A stretch of DNA of 64,000 bases from Aminobacter ciceronei (GTDB lineage Bacteria > Pseudomonadota > Alphaproteobacteria > Rhizobiales > Rhizobiaceae): positions 1 to 64,000 of the forward strand of contig NZ_JACJHY010000017.1 of assembly GCF_014138625.1 (NCBI RefSeq). Reading direction: 5' to 3'. Both the position numbers and the translations under genes were made by a program. Below, piece by piece: positions 25,051 to 37,821 of the stretch. Under the pieces are notes generated by a model that worked only from the letters and a program-made list of their open reading frames with translations, did no database searches and had not been told where the DNA came from. Positions within the stretch are counted from its first letter, which is position 1; every line of letters begins with the position of its first letter.

Positions 25051-26589
25051 CGGCTTCGAGGTGACGTCGTAAACGACACGGTTGATGCCGCGGACCTCGT
25101 TGATGATGCGGGTGGCGGCCTGGCCGAGGAAGTTCATGTCGTAGTGGTAGAAATCGGCGGTCATGCCGTCGACGGAGGTTACGGCGCGCAGTGCGCAGAC
25201 GAACTCATAGGTGCGGCCGTCGCCCATGACGCCGACGGTCTGGACCGGCAGCAGCACGGCAAAAGCCTGCCAGATCGCGTCGTAGAGGCCGGCCTTGCGG
25301 ATCTCGTCGAGATAGATCGCATCGGCCTCGCGCAGGATTTCGAGCTTTTCGCGGGTGATGCCGCCGGGACAGCGGATGGCGAGGCCCGGTCCGGGGAACG
25401 GATGGCGGCCGATGAAGCTGTCGGGCAGGCCGAGCTCCTTGCCAAGCACGCGGACCTCGTCCTTGAACAGCTCGCGCAGCGGCTCGACCAGCTTCATGTT
25501 CATGCGGTCGGGAAGACCGCCGACATTGTGGTGCGACTTGATGGTGACCGACGGACCGCCGGTGAAGGAGACGCTCTCGATGACGTCGGGATAGAGCGTG
25601 CCCTGGGCGAGGAAGTCGGCCCCGCCGAGCTTCTTGGCCTCTTCCTCGAACACCTCGATGAACAGCCGGCCGATGGTCTTGCGCTTCTTTTCCGGATCGG
25701 ACTCGCCTTCGAGCGCCGAAATGAAGCGGTCGGAGGCATCGACGAGGATCAGCGGCAGATTGTAGTGCTCGCGGAACATGGCGACCACATCGGCCGCCTC
25801 GTTCTTGCGCATCAGGCCATGGTCGACAAGGATGCAGGTCAGCTGGTCGCCGACGGCCTCGTGGATCAGCAGGGCCGCGACAGACGAGTCGACGCCGCCC
25901 GAAAGGGCGCAGATGACCTTCTTGTCGCCGACCTGCTTACGGATCGCCTCGACGGCATGCGCGCGATAGGCGTGCATGGTCCAGTCGCTGTCGATGCCGG
26001 CGATCTTGTGCACGAAATTGCGCAGCAGCTTGGCACCGTCGGGCGTGTGCACGACCTCGGGGTGGAACTGCACGGCGTAGAAATTGCGGCTCTCGTCGGC
26101 AATGGCCGCAAACGGCGCGCCATTCGAGGTGCCGATGACGCGGAAACCTGCGGGGATCTCGGTGACGCGGTCGCCGTGGCTCATCCACACCTGGTGACGG
26201 GTGCCCTTGGCCCAGACGCCCTCGAAAAGCGGGCTGTCGTCCTGGATCTCGAGAAAGGCGCGGCCGAACTCGCGGTGGTGGCCTGCCTCGACCTTGCCGC
26301 CGAGCTGGGCACACATCGTCTGCTCGCCGTAGCAAATGCCAAGCACAGGCACACCGGCGGAGAAGACGGCTTCAGGGGCGCGGGGGCTGCCGATGTCGAC
26401 GGTGGAGTGCGGGCTGCCCGAGAGGATCACCGCCTTCGGGTTGATCCGCTTGAAGGCCTCTGCGGCCGACTGGAAGGGCACGATCTCGGAATAGACCCCG
26501 GCCTCTCGCACGCGACGCGCAATGAGCTGCGTCACCTGGCTGCCGAAGTCGATGATGAGGACGGTTTCGGGGTGCTCGGAGTTCTTCAT
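25027..26589 (-). CDS. guaA: GMP synthase (glutamine-hydrolysing)
   Basis: The enzyme converts XMP to GMP with glutamine and ATP. The N-terminal class I amidotransferase domain has the nucleophile Cys in VLGICYGEQ and the His/Glu pair in VQFHPEV. The ATP pyrophosphatase domain has the P-loop SGGVDSSV, and the dimerisation domain ends in KPPGTIEWE. At 520 residues it is complete. Its 3' end is the likely integration site of the element to the left. Confidence 0.97.
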   Translation of the reverse strand: MKNSEHPETVLIIDFGSQVTQLIARRVREAGVYSEIVPFQSAAEAFKRINPKAVILSGSPHSTVDIGSPRAPEAVFSAGVPVLGICYGEQTMCAQLGGKVEAGHHREFGRAFLEIQDDSPLFEGVWAKGTRHQVWMSHGDRVTEIPAGFRVIGTSNGAPFAAIADESRNFYAVQFHPEVVHTPDGAKLLRNFVHKIAGIDSDWTMHAYRAHAVEAIRKQVGDKKVICALSGGVDSSVAALLIHEAVGDQLTCILVDHGLMRKNEAADVVAMFREHYNLPLILVDASDRFISALEGESDPEKKRKTIGRLFIEVFEEEAKKLGGADFLAQGTLYPDVIESVSFTGGPSVTIKSHHNVGGLPDRMNMKLVEPLRELFKDEVRVLGKELGLPDSFIGRHPFPGPGLAIRCPGGITREKLEILREADAIYLDEIRKAGLYDAIWQAFAVLLPVQTVGVMGDGRTYEFVCALRAVTSVDGMTADFYHYDMNFLGQAATRIINEVRGINRVVYDVTSKPPGTIEWE

Positions 26590-26681
26590 GGCGGGCGTTT
26601 AAAGAAAGAATCACGTCTGTGCAATGGGCTCGATTGCATGGGTGACAAGTGCGCTGTGCAATGCCCGGCCTGGCCAGCCTA

Positions 26682-27140
26682 TCACCGGACTTGCGGTTCA
26701 GCGAGAGCGCGCAACGCTGCCATCAGGGCATCGAAGCCGCCCTCGCCCAGATGCTGCCGGTAACGCTTTTCGATGTCGAGCTTGATGGCGTCGCCGTCGT
26801 CGAGCGCGGCAAGGCCTTTTGCGGTGTAGAGAACCAGCTTGCCGCGCTTGTCCTCAAGATCGGGCGCGCGCTCGATGACGCCCTCCGCCTCCAGCCCGTC
26901 GAGCAGTTGCTGCACCGCCTGCTTGGAGATGCCAGCGCGTTCGATGAGCGCTGCCTGCCTGGTGCCGCGGCGCGCGATGTGGCCGAGCAGGCCGGCGCGG
27001 CTTTCGCTGAACCAGCCATGGCCGGCCGCGCGCATCGCCTCGGCGAACTCGGCCTGCCAGGCGCGGCTCGCCTGCCAAAGGCGCCAGCCGACATGGTCGG
27101 GCAGCGGCTTCACCGCATTTTCGTCAAGCTGCTTGACCAT
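26682..27140 (-). CDS. MarR-family transcriptional regulator
   Basis: This 152-residue winged-helix regulator carries the family core RRGTRQAALIERAGISKQAVQQLLDGLEAEG, then the wing APDLEDKRGKLVLYT. The start at 27140 (MVKQLDE) was preferred over an upstream in-frame start because family alignments begin here. Codons 2-6 contain a palindrome identical in its arms to one in the divergent promoter region, so it probably represses itself and the adjacent plus-strand gene. The ligand is unknown. Confidence 0.88.
   Translation of the reverse strand: MVKQLDENAVKPLPDHVGWRLWQASRAWQAEFAEAMRAAGHGWFSESRAGLLGHIARRGTRQAALIERAGISKQAVQQLLDGLEAEGVIERAPDLEDKRGKLVLYTAKGLAALDDGDAIKLDIEKRYRQHLGEGGFDALMAALRALAEPQVR
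27121..27139. promoter_or_regulatory. MarR operator copy 1, inside the first codons of the MarR gene
   Basis: TCGTCAAG-CTG-CTTGACCA contains the perfect palindrome GTCAAG-N3-CTTGAC at 27123-27137. It covers codons 2-6 of the MarR gene. The same arms occur 37 bp away in the promoter region. Confidence 0.65.
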
Positions 27141-27157
27141 TTTTCCAATCGCGCATA

Positions 27158-27176
27158 TCGTCAAGAACCTTGACCA
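27158..27176. promoter_or_regulatory. MarR operator copy 2, in the divergent promoter
   Basis: TCGTCAAG-AAC-CTTGACCA matches copy 1 in all 16 bases outside the three central ones. It lies between the MarR start and the start of the divergent gene at 27201, where it could block both promoters. GTCAAG/CTTGAC arms are typical of MarR-family sites. Confidence 0.7.
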
Positions 27177-27200
27177 ACTGGATAGCAAGAGGAAACGACG

Positions 27201-27524
27201 ATGGCAATTCTCGATCAGGCCGCCCTGAAGGTGCTGATTTCAGGCACGACCCATGTGCTCGACCGCAACGGCAAGGAGGCCTATGTCTATTTCGAAACCG
27301 GCGATGTGGCGCACATGCTGCTCGACGACGGCGAGACACGCACGGGAACATGGGCGCTCGCCGAGGGCGGCTATGTCGTCGACTGGGACAATGGGGTGAC
27401 CGGCCGCTGGGCGCTCGACCACGAGGCCGGTGAAATCACTTACGTGAACAGGGACCGCGACGTCAAAGTGCGGCTTGCGGGTGTCCTGTTCGGCAACGCC
27501 AAGGGCCTGCCGCGCGCTGCCTAA
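27201..27524 (+). CDS. Conserved hypothetical protein divergent from the MarR gene
   Basis: This 107-residue soluble protein has no signal peptide or membrane segment. It reads as a small beta-rich domain (YVYFETGDVAHMLLDDGETRTGTWAL, then ITYVNRDRDVKVRLAGVLFG). I do not assign a family. A GAGGAAAC ribosome-binding site precedes the ATG. It is very likely the target of the adjacent MarR regulator, because a palindromic operator lies in its promoter. Its 3' end overlaps the convergent nucleosidase gene by four bases. Confidence 0.75.
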   Translation: MAILDQAALKVLISGTTHVLDRNGKEAYVYFETGDVAHMLLDDGETRTGTWALAEGGYVVDWDNGVTGRWALDHEAGEITYVNRDRDVKVRLAGVLFGNAKGLPRAA

Positions 27525-28153
27525 GGTCTCAACTCGCCGCTCGAAATGGCGCGGCCGAGCAGGTTGACGGCATGCGCCAGCTTCTCGTCGACGACGTGGA
27601 GATATTCGGTCCAGTCGTCGACATGGCCGATGTCGGCTGCACCGTCGGAGATGCCGCGCAGGCCGATGAGCGGCACGCCGAACATCTGGCAGGCGCGCAG
27701 CACGGCAAAAGTCTCCATGTCGACCATGTCCTCCGGGATCGCATCATAGGCGCTGCCCGAAATGATGGTGCCACCGGTCGAGAGGGTCGCCTCCCGGACA
27801 CCGGGAATGCGCAGCGGCAAGGCCAGGGTGGCCGGCAGATCGAGGAAAGGAGTGGCGCCCTTCTCGAAGCCGAGCGCCGAGGCATCCATGTCACGATAGG
27901 CAACCGACACCGCCTGGTAGACCTCGGTCTGCTCCAGCTTGCGGCTGCCGGCCGAACCAAGGCAGACGACGAGATCGGGCAGGCCGTTGCAGGCAGCGAG
28001 CCGAGACAATTCGGCGCCGACAACGATGCCTGATTCAACCGGACCGACGCCGGTCATCAGCGGTTCGAACAGCGTGCGCAAATGCGGGCCATATTCGGCA
28101 TCGACGGCCATGACGAACAGGACGTTGCGGCCGGAGAATTGGGCAACAGGCAC
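27521..28153 (-). CDS. 5'-methylthioadenosine/S-adenosylhomocysteine nucleosidase-like protein
   Basis: The protein belongs to the PNP/UDP phosphorylase superfamily: FVMAVDAEYGPHL at the N-terminus, CLGSAGS in the middle and DMETFAVLRACQMFGVPLIGLRGISDGA at the C-terminus, where the Met-Glu pair binds ribose and the Asp is catalytic. Such enzymes cleave adenine from methylthioadenosine or S-adenosylhomocysteine in methyl recycling. The GTG at 28153 was chosen because it starts just after the upstream thioesterase stop; a longer frame would overlap that gene. It probably forms an operon with the thioesterase gene. Confidence 0.8.
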   Translation of the reverse strand: MPVAQFSGRNVLFVMAVDAEYGPHLRTLFEPLMTGVGPVESGIVVGAELSRLAACNGLPDLVVCLGSAGSRKLEQTEVYQAVSVAYRDMDASALGFEKGATPFLDLPATLALPLRIPGVREATLSTGGTIISGSAYDAIPEDMVDMETFAVLRACQMFGVPLIGLRGISDGAADIGHVDDWTEYLHVVDEKLAHAVNLLGRAISSGELRP

Positions 28154-28157
28154 GGTT

Positions 28158-28616
28158 TCAGCCCTCGATGCCGTCGCGGCCGGCAACGGCCATCATCGTT
28201 CCGGTCATGGTGGCGATCAGCTTAGCCTCGCCGTCGGCTGATATGGCATAGGCCTGACCGTCGGCGACGACGATGGTGCGGCCCGGCTTGGTGACGGAGC
28301 CGCGGAACAGGAAGCGCTCGCCCTTGCCGGGTGCCAGCAGATTGACCTTGAACTCGATGGTCAGCACGCTCGAATTCTCGGGCATCAGCGAAAAGGCCGC
28401 GTATCCGCAGGCGGAATCGAGAGCGGTGGAAATAACGCCGGCATGCAGGAAGCCATGCTGCTGGGTCAGCTCTCCGGAATAAGGCATCTCGATCTCGACG
28501 ATGCCTGGAGTGACCAGCGTCAGTTCGGCGCCGATGGTGCGCATCGCGCTCTGGCGCGCGAAGGACGACCTGACGCGCTCGTCATAGTCGGCCGCGGGTA
28601 CGATCTTGGCTGCCAT
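28158..28616 (-). CDS. PaaI-family hotdog thioesterase
   Basis: This 152-residue hotdog-fold protein has the PaaI pattern QQHGFLHAGVISTALDSACGYAA, which holds the catalytic Asp/Gly region, and TIEFKVNLLAPGKGERFLFRG. Family members hydrolyse aryl- or acyl-CoA thioesters. The start at MAAKIV was preferred to an upstream Met because the extra residues are not conserved. The physiological substrate cannot be read from the sequence. Confidence 0.88.
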   Translation of the reverse strand: MAAKIVPAADYDERVRSSFARQSAMRTIGAELTLVTPGIVEIEMPYSGELTQQHGFLHAGVISTALDSACGYAAFSLMPENSSVLTIEFKVNLLAPGKGERFLFRGSVTKPGRTIVVADGQAYAISADGEAKLIATMTGTMMAVAGRDGIEG

Positions 28617-28695
28617 ATCGGATGTCCTCTTGGCTTCGCTTATCGCAAAGCCGGCAAAAGCTGGCAACCGGAAATGCTGCAGTGCAAAACTGAAA

Positions 28696-29148
28696 TCAGT
28701 TCAACCACCAAAGCGCAGCATTGAGCAAGGCGGCGAAGGCGACCCAGGCGACATAAGGCGCAAACAGCCAGGCTGCGACACGGTCCGATTTCGCCGCAGT
28801 CGCCATGAAGCCGAGGATGGCGGCAAGCAAGGCCAGGATGACCAGCAGGGCCAGGCCCATCTGCTGCAGTCCGAAGAAGGTCGGCGACCACAGGAAATTG
28901 AGCACCAATTGAGCAACCCACAGGCGCATCGCAGCGCCATGAGGATCGCTGGACCAGACGCGCCAGCCGGCGAGCGCAATCAGGACATACAGCACCGACC
29001 AGACCGGGCCGAAAATCCAGTTTGGCGGATTGAAGAACGGCTTGGCGAGCCCGGCATACCATTCGCCCGGCAGCGTCAGATAGCCTATGAGCAAGCCGCC
29101 GCCGAAGACGACGACGATGAAACCGAGCAAGGCGACGTATCTGTTCAT
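28696..29148 (-). CDS. tspO: TspO/MBR-family tryptophan-rich sensory protein
   Basis: This 150-residue integral membrane protein has five hydrophobic segments and the family signature WYAGLAKPFFNPPNWIFGPVW followed by a Trp-rich C-terminus ending in ALWWLN. TspO proteins bind porphyrins and act in tetrapyrrole and stress responses in alphaproteobacteria. It is monocistronic, as judged by the gaps on both sides. Confidence 0.93.
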   Translation of the reverse strand: MNRYVALLGFIVVVFGGGLLIGYLTLPGEWYAGLAKPFFNPPNWIFGPVWSVLYVLIALAGWRVWSSDPHGAAMRLWVAQLVLNFLWSPTFFGLQQMGLALLVILALLAAILGFMATAAKSDRVAAWLFAPYVAWVAFAALLNAALWWLN

Positions 29149-29250
29149 GCGACCTCCTGCACTGCGTACCCGAGGCGCAGAACGCCAAAGGCCGGATCTG
29201 GTTGCACATTTCGCTCTGCCACAGCGCAGAACGACCTGTGCTACCCGAGA

Positions 29251-30534
29251 TCAGGCGCGACGCATCGCGGCGAAATAGAAGCCGTCGGTGCCGCTGCGGG
29301 CCGGGGTCAACGACAGGCCCTGTTCCCCGAAGCGTACGGCATCACTGCGACCAGGAAAATGCTGCGACCAGAGGGCCTGGTGGTCGACGGTTTTGAAGCG
29401 TTCGTTACGTTCGATGAACGCTGCGACCTGGTCGGCATTCTCTTCGTCGAAGACCGAACAGGTGATGTAGACGACGAGCCCGCCCGGCTTCACATAGGCG
29501 CTGGCGGTGTCGAGAATAGCCGACTGCTCGGCCTTGCGCACGTCAAGCTGGCGCTGTGTAAGTCGCCACTTGGCGTCGGGCCGGCGGCGCCAGGTGCCGC
29601 TGCCGGTGCAGGGCGCGTCGATCAGCACGAGGTCCATGTGGCCGGTCAGGGCCGAGAGTTCGGACGGCTTGGACACCACCTGGACATTGCGGTTGTCGGA
29701 GCGACGCAGCCGGTCGAACATCGGCGCTAGCCGCGACTTCTCGGAATCATGGGCGAATATCTGGCCGCGGTTTTCCATCGCCGCCGACAGCGCCAGCGTC
29801 TTGCCACCGGCACCGGCGCAATAATCGAGAACCTGCATGCCGGGCAAGGCGCCTGCCAGTTCTGCGGCAAGCTGCGAGCCCTCGTCCTGGATTTCGAACC
29901 AACCCTTCTGGAATGCCGGTTCGGCCTGGACATTGGGGTGGCGGCCGCTGCCGTCGATGGGCGGAATGCGAACGCCGTGCGGAGCAAGAGCGGTTGGTGC
30001 TGCCTGGGTGCCTTCCAGCTCGGCGATGACGCGGTCGCGATCGGCCTTCAGCGTGTTGGCACGGATGTCGAGCGGCGGACGCGCGGCAAGGGCAGCGCCC
30101 TCGGCGACCCACTCCGCGCCAAAGGCGCGTTCGAGCAGCGGCGCACACCAATCGGGGCAATCGGCGCGGACGGCGTCGGGCGCCTCGTTGAGCTTGTGGT
30201 TGGCAATCGTCGCGAGTTCGCTGGCACTCAGCGGCTCGGGTGCGAACTTGTCGCCGTCGAGCGTCTGGTTGAGTGCTTCGGCGGACTGGTCCCATTCGAG
30301 CAACAGGGCGCCGAAGCCGAGCGCACGTGAGGTCTCGTCGCCGACCAGCCAGCCGGCAGAGCGCTTGCGGCGCAAGGCGTCATAGACGATGTTGCCGATC
30401 GCAGCGCGGTCACCGGCGCCGGCGAAGCGATGGGACAGGCCCCAATCCTTCAGTGCATCCGCGGCGGGCCTGTGCCGCCTCTCGATATCGTCGAGCACTT
30501 CAATGGCCGCAGCCAGTCGTCCGCCAAGTCGCAT
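29251..30534 (-). CDS. RsmB/NOP-family RNA cytosine methyltransferase
   Basis: This is a class I SAM-dependent m5C RNA methyltransferase. An N-terminal NusB-like helical domain (about 1-140) precedes the catalytic domain with the SAM motif YCAGAGGKTLALSA, motif IV DAPCTGSGTWRRRPD and motif VI VYITCSVFDEEN; both catalytic Cys residues are present. Full length at 427 residues. The likely target is 16S rRNA C967 or a nearby position, but rhizobia carry several paralogues, so the gene symbol is left open. Confidence 0.88.
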   Translation of the reverse strand: MRLGGRLAAAIEVLDDIERRHRPAADALKDWGLSHRFAGAGDRAAIGNIVYDALRRKRSAGWLVGDETSRALGFGALLLEWDQSAEALNQTLDGDKFAPEPLSASELATIANHKLNEAPDAVRADCPDWCAPLLERAFGAEWVAEGAALAARPPLDIRANTLKADRDRVIAELEGTQAAPTALAPHGVRIPPIDGSGRHPNVQAEPAFQKGWFEIQDEGSQLAAELAGALPGMQVLDYCAGAGGKTLALSAAMENRGQIFAHDSEKSRLAPMFDRLRRSDNRNVQVVSKPSELSALTGHMDLVLIDAPCTGSGTWRRRPDAKWRLTQRQLDVRKAEQSAILDTASAYVKPGGLVVYITCSVFDEENADQVAAFIERNERFKTVDHQALWSQHFPGRSDAVRFGEQGLSLTPARSGTDGFYFAAMRRA

Positions 30535-30660
30535 GTTCGGTTTTCCGCTTTCGGTTGACCCGTATCAGGCCTAGCTAAACAGCAGCGGCGGAATGCACAA
30601 GCACCAGCCAGCCTTGTCGGGGCAAAAACTTCCGGCAAAGACGAGCAACAGGAAATGAAA

Positions 30661-30684
30661 CAGGCGCGGATCGCTCCGCGCCTG
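30661..30684 (-). terminator. Terminator downstream of katG
   Basis: CAGGCGCGGA and its exact complement TCCGCGCCTG enclose a 4-base loop. On the minus strand the stem is followed by TTTCATTT. It lies 24 bp after the katG stop. Confidence 0.75.
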
Positions 30685-30707
30685 CCTTGTTCGAGCGGAC
30701 CGGCTTC

Positions 30708-33203
<2,496 letters not shown>

Positions 33204-34109
33204 ATGATCCGCCTCACGATCCGACAGATGGAATATTTCGCCGCGCTGGCGCAAACGCTGCATTTCGGCCGCGCCGCCGAATATGCCGGCGTGAGCCAGC
33301 CGGCGCTGTCAACGCAGATCGCCGAGATGGAGGAACGGCTTGGCTGCACGCTGTTCGAACGCGGCGGCAAGGCCGTGCGCCTGACCGAGGATGCGCTGGA
33401 ACTGCTGCCGCGCATCGACAGGATTCTCACCGAAACCCGCGAGGTCGAGGCAACGGCGCGGCGCGGCCGGCTGGCGATGGAAGGGCGGATGCGGCTCGGC
33501 ATCATTCCGACTGTCGCACCCTATCTTCTGCCGCACGTTCTGCCGGCGCTGAAGGACGAATATCCGAATCTCCGGCTGGAACTGCGCGAGGCGATCACCG
33601 GGGCGCTGGTCGAGGACGCGCTCAATGGGCGTATCGACGCCTTCGTGGCAGCGCTGCCACTGGATCATGCCGGGCTCACCACCCGGGAGCTTTTCTCAGA
33701 TCGCTTCTATCTCGCGGTGCCGGCCAACGACCCCGACTTCGTTGCACCGCCGGTGCCGCCGGAAAGCCCGGCGCTGGAACGGCTGATGCTGCTCGAGGAA
33801 GGGCACTGCCTGCGCGAACAGGCTCTGGCCGTGTGCGGCAGCGTCAAGCCGGTGGCGATGGCCAATTATGGCGCGACCAGCCTGACGACACTGCTGCAGA
33901 TGGTGGCGCATGGCCTCGGCGTGACGCTGATACCGGAGATGGCGGCGGGCCCGGCGGGCGACCAGCGCGACCTGAAGATCGTGCCCTTCGCCGAGCCGGT
34001 GCCGGAGCGGCGCATCTGTCTTGCCTGGCGCCGCAACAGCCCGCGGCACAATGAGTGCCTGGAGCTGGCGCGGATCGTCAGCGGACTGCAGCCGCTACTG
34101 CGGCATTGA
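33204..34109 (+). CDS. oxyR: Peroxide-sensing LysR regulator OxyR
   Basis: This LysR-type activator has an N-terminal helix-turn-helix ([27 protein letters not shown]) and a sensor domain with the redox Cys pair in [13 protein letters not shown] near residues 202 and 211, the spacing of Cys199 and Cys208 in E. coli OxyR. The ATG at 33204 was chosen over an in-frame TTG two codons earlier. It is divergent from katG, its expected target. Its last 32 bases overlap the convergent hisG gene. Confidence 0.95.
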   Translation: MIRLTIRQMEYFAALAQTLHFGRAAEYAGVSQPALSTQIAEMEERLGCTLFERGGKAVRLTEDALELLPRIDRILTETREVEATARRGRLAMEGRMRLGIIPTVAPYLLPHVLPALKDEYPNLRLELREAITGALVEDALNGRIDAFVAALPLDHAGLTTRELFSDRFYLAVPANDPDFVAPPVPPESPALERLMLLEEGHCLREQALAVCGSVKPVAMANYGATSLTTLLQMVAHGLGVTLIPEMAAGPAGDQRDLKIVPFAEPVPERRICLAWRRNSPRHNECLELARIVSGLQPLLRH

Positions 34110-34779
34110 ACGCGGCAAGCGTCGCCTCGTCGGCAGCATTGCGCGCCTTCAGCGACTGCACGAGGCAGGCCTGCGAACGCAGGATGACGCCGTCCGACAG
34201 GATCTTCAGATGGTTGGCGCGCAGCGTCGAGCCGGTCGAGGTGATGTCGACGATGACATCGGCGGAACCCGCTGCCGGAGCACCTTCGGTGGCGCCGAGG
34301 CTCTCGACGATGCGGTAGACCTGGATGCCGTGCATCTGGGAGAAGAATTGTTGCGTCAGCCGCCAGTATTTGGTGGCGATGCGCAGGCGGCGGCCATGGC
34401 GCTGGCGGAAATCGGCGGCGACATCATCGAGGTCGGCCATGGTGTCGACGTCGAGCCACATGTCGGGCACGGCAACGACGACATCGGCATGGCCGAAGCC
34501 GAGGCACGCCGTGATCGCTGCCTTGCGCTCCCAGTCGGCAAGGTTCTCGCGGATCAGGTCCTCGCCCGTGATGCCGAGGTCGACATTGCCCTGGCCGATC
34601 TCGCCCGAGATCTCCGACGCCGACAGGAAGGCGATTTCAATGTCGGCGCGGCCTTCGATGGTGGCGCGATAACGACGATCGTCGTCGGGCAAGTTGACGG
34701 TGAAGCCGGCCTTGGCCAGCACCTCGAGCGCCTGCTCCTTGAGCCGGCCCTTGGAAGGAAGTGCGATCGAAATGGCCAT
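34078..34779 (-). CDS. hisG: ATP phosphoribosyltransferase, short form
   Basis: This enzyme catalyses the first step of histidine biosynthesis. At 233 residues it is the short form that needs HisZ; it begins [11 protein letters not shown] and holds the PRPP loop [13 protein letters not shown]. The hisZ gene is directly upstream with a one-base overlap. The 3' end overlaps the convergent oxyR gene by 32 bases, yet both C-termini look normal. Confidence 0.95.
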   Translation of the reverse strand: MAISIALPSKGRLKEQALEVLAKAGFTVNLPDDDRRYRATIEGRADIEIAFLSASEISGEIGQGNVDLGITGEDLIRENLADWERKAAITACLGFGHADVVVAVPDMWLDVDTMADLDDVAADFRQRHGRRLRIATKYWRLTQQFFSQMHGIQVYRIVESLGATEGAPAAGSADVIVDITSTGSTLRANHLKILSDGVILRSQACLVQSLKARNAADEATLAAFNAAVAAAVR

Positions 34780-35897
34780 CAGCGCGCCTCCCTCAAGGCT
34801 TCGATACGGTCGAGCCAGACGGAGAAGCCGACGCCGGGAATGGGCTTGCCGGCGCCGAGCAAGGTCAGCAGGCGGTCGTAACGGCCGCCGCCGGCCAGCG
34901 GCCGGTCGGCTTCGGGACCTGATATCTCGAACACCAGGCCGGTGTAATAATCGAGCGGACGGCCGAAGGCGGCGTCGTAACGGACGGAGCCGGTGGCGAG
35001 ACCGTGACCTGAGATCGCCTTGGCGCGGGCGGCGAAATTGTCGAGCGCAGCCCCCAAAGTCAGGCCGGCACCTGCAGCGAACTCCTTGAGCGCTGCCGGC
35101 GCCTCATCAAGCGCCACGTCAATGGCAAGGAAGCGTTCGAGCGCTTCGAAGGCATCGCTCGACAGCCGCACGCTGCGCAGTTCGGCCTTTTCGATCAGGC
35201 GGCGGGCAATATCGTTGGGCGTGCGGCCGGCGGAAGGCGAAAGACCGGCCTGCTCCATGCCGGCGGCGATGTGGGCGGCAAGCGCATCGTGATCGGCATC
35301 GGCGACGAGCGATGCTGCGGGCTCAGCAAGGGCCGAGATGCGGGTGGGCGCTGCGAGATCGCCGAGGGCGGCAGCCAGAAGCTCGGCCGAGCCGAAGGCG
35401 CGGGCAAGACGCATGCGCCAACCACGCGGCAGGCCGAGCGCTGCAAGAACCGCCTCGAAGATCGCCTGATCGCCAAGCGTGACGGTCAAGTCGTGCCCCG
35501 GCAGGCATAGCGACAGCAGCGCATGCGCGTCGGCCACCGAGCGCGCATCGGCCGCAGCGATGTCCTTGTCGCCGAGATCCTCGACGCCGGCCTGGAAGAA
35601 CTCGTTGCCACCCTCGCGGCGCTGGCGAAACACCTCGCCGAGATAGGAATAGCGGCGCGGCGTACCGGATTGGGTGTGAATGTGGTCGAGGCAGACCGGA
35701 ATTGTGAATTCCGGCCGCAGGCAAAGTGCGGCACCCGTCTCGCTTTCGGTCAGAAAGATACGGCGGCGCAGGTCTTCGCCGGCCATGTCGAGAAACGGGT
35801 CGGCTGGCTGCAATACCGGCACATCGACGGCATCGGCCCCGCGCGCGGCGAAGAGCTTCAGGATGTCGGATGCAATCGCCGGATAACGCGCGTTCAT
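34779..35897 (-). CDS. hisZ: ATP phosphoribosyltransferase regulatory subunit
   Basis: This catalytically inactive homologue of histidyl-tRNA synthetase forms a complex with short HisG and gives histidine feedback. The class II synthetase fold is visible, for example in [20 protein letters not shown] and [15 protein letters not shown]. The C-terminal anticodon domain is absent, as expected at 372 residues. It lies between hisS and hisG in one operon. Confidence 0.94.
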   Translation of the reverse strand: MNARYPAIASDILKLFAARGADAVDVPVLQPADPFLDMAGEDLRRRIFLTESETGAALCLRPEFTIPVCLDHIHTQSGTPRRYSYLGEVFRQRREGGNEFFQAGVEDLGDKDIAAADARSVADAHALLSLCLPGHDLTVTLGDQAIFEAVLAALGLPRGWRMRLARAFGSAELLAAALGDLAAPTRISALAEPAASLVADADHDALAAHIAAGMEQAGLSPSAGRTPNDIARRLIEKAELRSVRLSSDAFEALERFLAIDVALDEAPAALKEFAAGAGLTLGAALDNFAARAKAISGHGLATGSVRYDAAFGRPLDYYTGLVFEISGPEADRPLAGGGRYDRLLTLLGAGKPIPGVGFSVWLDRIEALREAR

Positions 35898-35901
35898 GGC
35901 C

Positions 35902-37419
35902 TTACTGCTTTGCCCGCTCTTCCGCCTGGGCGGCGAGTACCTTCTTCACCTCGGCGACCAGTTCGGCCTCGGGCACGGTGACCTGGGCCGGACGCGCGGC
36001 GCGCCATTCGGCATTGTCGGTGATCTCGGCCGACAAACGCGCACCCTCGATCAGGTCCTTGATCTGGACCTCACCCTTGGCGCGCTCGTCGCCGCCCTGA
36101 ATGATCACGACGCCCGATCCCCTGCGGTCGGCATATTTGATCTGCGCCTTCATGCCGGCGCCGCCGAGATACATTTCGGCGCGCACGCCGGCACGACGCA
36201 GCTCGGCGACCATCTTCTGGTAGCGGCCGAGGCTTTCGGTGTCCTTGTCCATGACCAGCACGACAACGGGCGCGACCACATCAGAGGTGCCGAGCTTGCC
36301 GAGATTCTTGAGCGCGGTCATCAGCCGCGACACCCCGATGGAGAAGCCGGTCGCCGGAACCGGCTCACTGCGGAAGCGCGAGACGAGGCCATCGTAGCGG
36401 CCGCCGCCGCCGACGGAACCGAAGCGCACGACTTGGCCATCGTCATTGGGAATCTCGGCCAGCAACTCGGCTTCGAAGACCGGACCGGTGTAATATTCAA
36501 GGCCGCGCACGACCGAAGGATCGACCTTGACGCGACCGTCGTCATAGCCGGCTGCGGCGGCAAGAGCGCCGATCTGTGCAAGTTCCTCGACGCCTTCGGT
36601 GCCCCTGGCGTTGCCGGCGACGATGGCGCGCAAATTCTCGGCGGTGGTCGCCGCATCGGCAGATCCAGCCTCGGTGAAGGCGATGACGGTAGCAATCGCC
36701 GCTTCATCCAGGCCAGCACCCTTGGTGAAGTCGCCCTCGCCTTCCGCACCACCATCCCAGCGCCCCTTGCCGAGCAGCAGGCGCACGCCTTCGGGGCCGA
36801 ACTTGTCGAGCTTGTCGATGGCGCGCAGCACTGTAAGGCGGCGATTGACGTTGTCGTCGCCGCCGAGACCGATGGCCTCGAGCACGCCGTCGAGCACCTT
36901 GCGGTTGTTGACGCGGATGACGTAGTCGCCGCGCTTGATGCCGAGCGCTTCCATCACGTCGGCCATCATCATCGTCATCTCGGCATCGGCCGCGACGCCT
37001 GGTGTGCCGACGGTGTCGGCGTCGAACTGCATGAACTGGCGGAAACGGCCGGGGCCGGGCTTCTCGTTGCGGAACACCCAGCCCGAGCGGTAGCTGCGGT
37101 ACGGCTTGGGCAACTTCTCGTAGTTCTCGGCGACGAAGCGCGCCATCGGCGCGGTCAGGTCATAGCGCAGCGACAGCCACTGTTCGTCGTCGTCCTGAAA
37201 GGAGAAGACACCTTCGTTGGGGCGGTCCTGGTCGGGCAGGAATTTTCCAAGCGCGTCGGTGTATTCGATCAGCGGCTGGTCGACCGGCTCGAAGCCGTAG
37301 AGCTCGTAGACTTCGCGAATCCTGGCCATCATCTTCTCGACGATCCGGATGTCGTCCGCGCTGCGGTCGACGAAGCCGCGCGGCAGTCGCGCTTTCATCT
37401 TTTCCGATTTGTCGGCCAT
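35902..37419 (-). CDS. hisS: Histidyl-tRNA synthetase
   Basis: This is a class II aminoacyl-tRNA synthetase. Motif 2 is seen as [20 protein letters not shown], the histidine motifs as [11 protein letters not shown] and GGGGRYDGL, and the anticodon-binding domain fills the last 100 residues. Full length at 505 residues. It is first in the hisS-hisZ-hisG operon, with a 4-base gap before hisZ. The N-terminal Lys-rich start ([15 protein letters not shown]) is common in rhizobia. Confidence 0.96.
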   Translation of the reverse strand: MADKSEKMKARLPRGFVDRSADDIRIVEKMMARIREVYELYGFEPVDQPLIEYTDALGKFLPDQDRPNEGVFSFQDDDEQWLSLRYDLTAPMARFVAENYEKLPKPYRSYRSGWVFRNEKPGPGRFRQFMQFDADTVGTPGVAADAEMTMMMADVMEALGIKRGDYVIRVNNRKVLDGVLEAIGLGGDDNVNRRLTVLRAIDKLDKFGPEGVRLLLGKGRWDGGAEGEGDFTKGAGLDEAAIATVIAFTEAGSADAATTAENLRAIVAGNARGTEGVEELAQIGALAAAAGYDDGRVKVDPSVVRGLEYYTGPVFEAELLAEIPNDDGQVVRFGSVGGGGRYDGLVSRFRSEPVPATGFSIGVSRLMTALKNLGKLGTSDVVAPVVVLVMDKDTESLGRYQKMVAELRRAGVRAEMYLGGAGMKAQIKYADRRGSGVVIIQGGDERAKGEVQIKDLIEGARLSAEITDNAEWRAARPAQVTVPEAELVAEVKKVLAAQAEERAKQ

Positions 37420-37609
37420 GGCGAGAATTCCGCTGTTTTCCAGAAATTTTGGCCGCGATCACGGCGCGGCGTGTCGTAACCGAAATGGGATGGAGCGGCA
37501 AGCGGTTGGCTTGCCGCCGGCAAGCCGAAACATTTCCACAATTTGACCGACATCGTGCCGATACAGCTTGAAGCGACAAGGCGCAGCATTGAATGCCAGG
37601 ACGAACACC

Positions 37610-37792
37610 ATGCCCACGATTGCAGCAGAACTCGACAAGACCGCAACGCAGCCACTGCCGGCGCGGCGCGAACAAGCCGCCCCGAAGCGGGCGTCGTCGT
37701 TCGGGGATACGCTGCTTGCAGTGGGGCTCGTGCTCTATCCGGCGCTTACCGCCGTCGGTGCCATCGCAGCCGGCATGATGTTTTCCGCATAG
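37610..37792 (+). CDS. Small single-span membrane protein
   Basis: This 60-residue protein has a polar N-terminal half and one hydrophobic segment at the C-terminus (LLAVGLVLYPALTAVGAIAAGMMF). It starts behind CCAGGACG. No family is recognised. It lies 29 bp before the secreted-protein gene and may be co-transcribed with it. Its small size leaves some doubt. Confidence 0.5.
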   Translation: MPTIAAELDKTATQPLPARREQAAPKRASSFGDTLLAVGLVLYPALTAVGAIAAGMMFSA

Positions 37793-37821
37793 GACCCTTA
37801 TCGGTCCCGAAAGGCACTGCC

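Noticed and set aside
25144-26763. 539-codon plus-strand frame over guaA
   Set aside because: It is antisense to guaA and Asp/Gly/Ala-rich without motifs.
35896-37479. 527-codon plus-strand frame over hisS
   Set aside because: It is antisense to hisS, with no domain.
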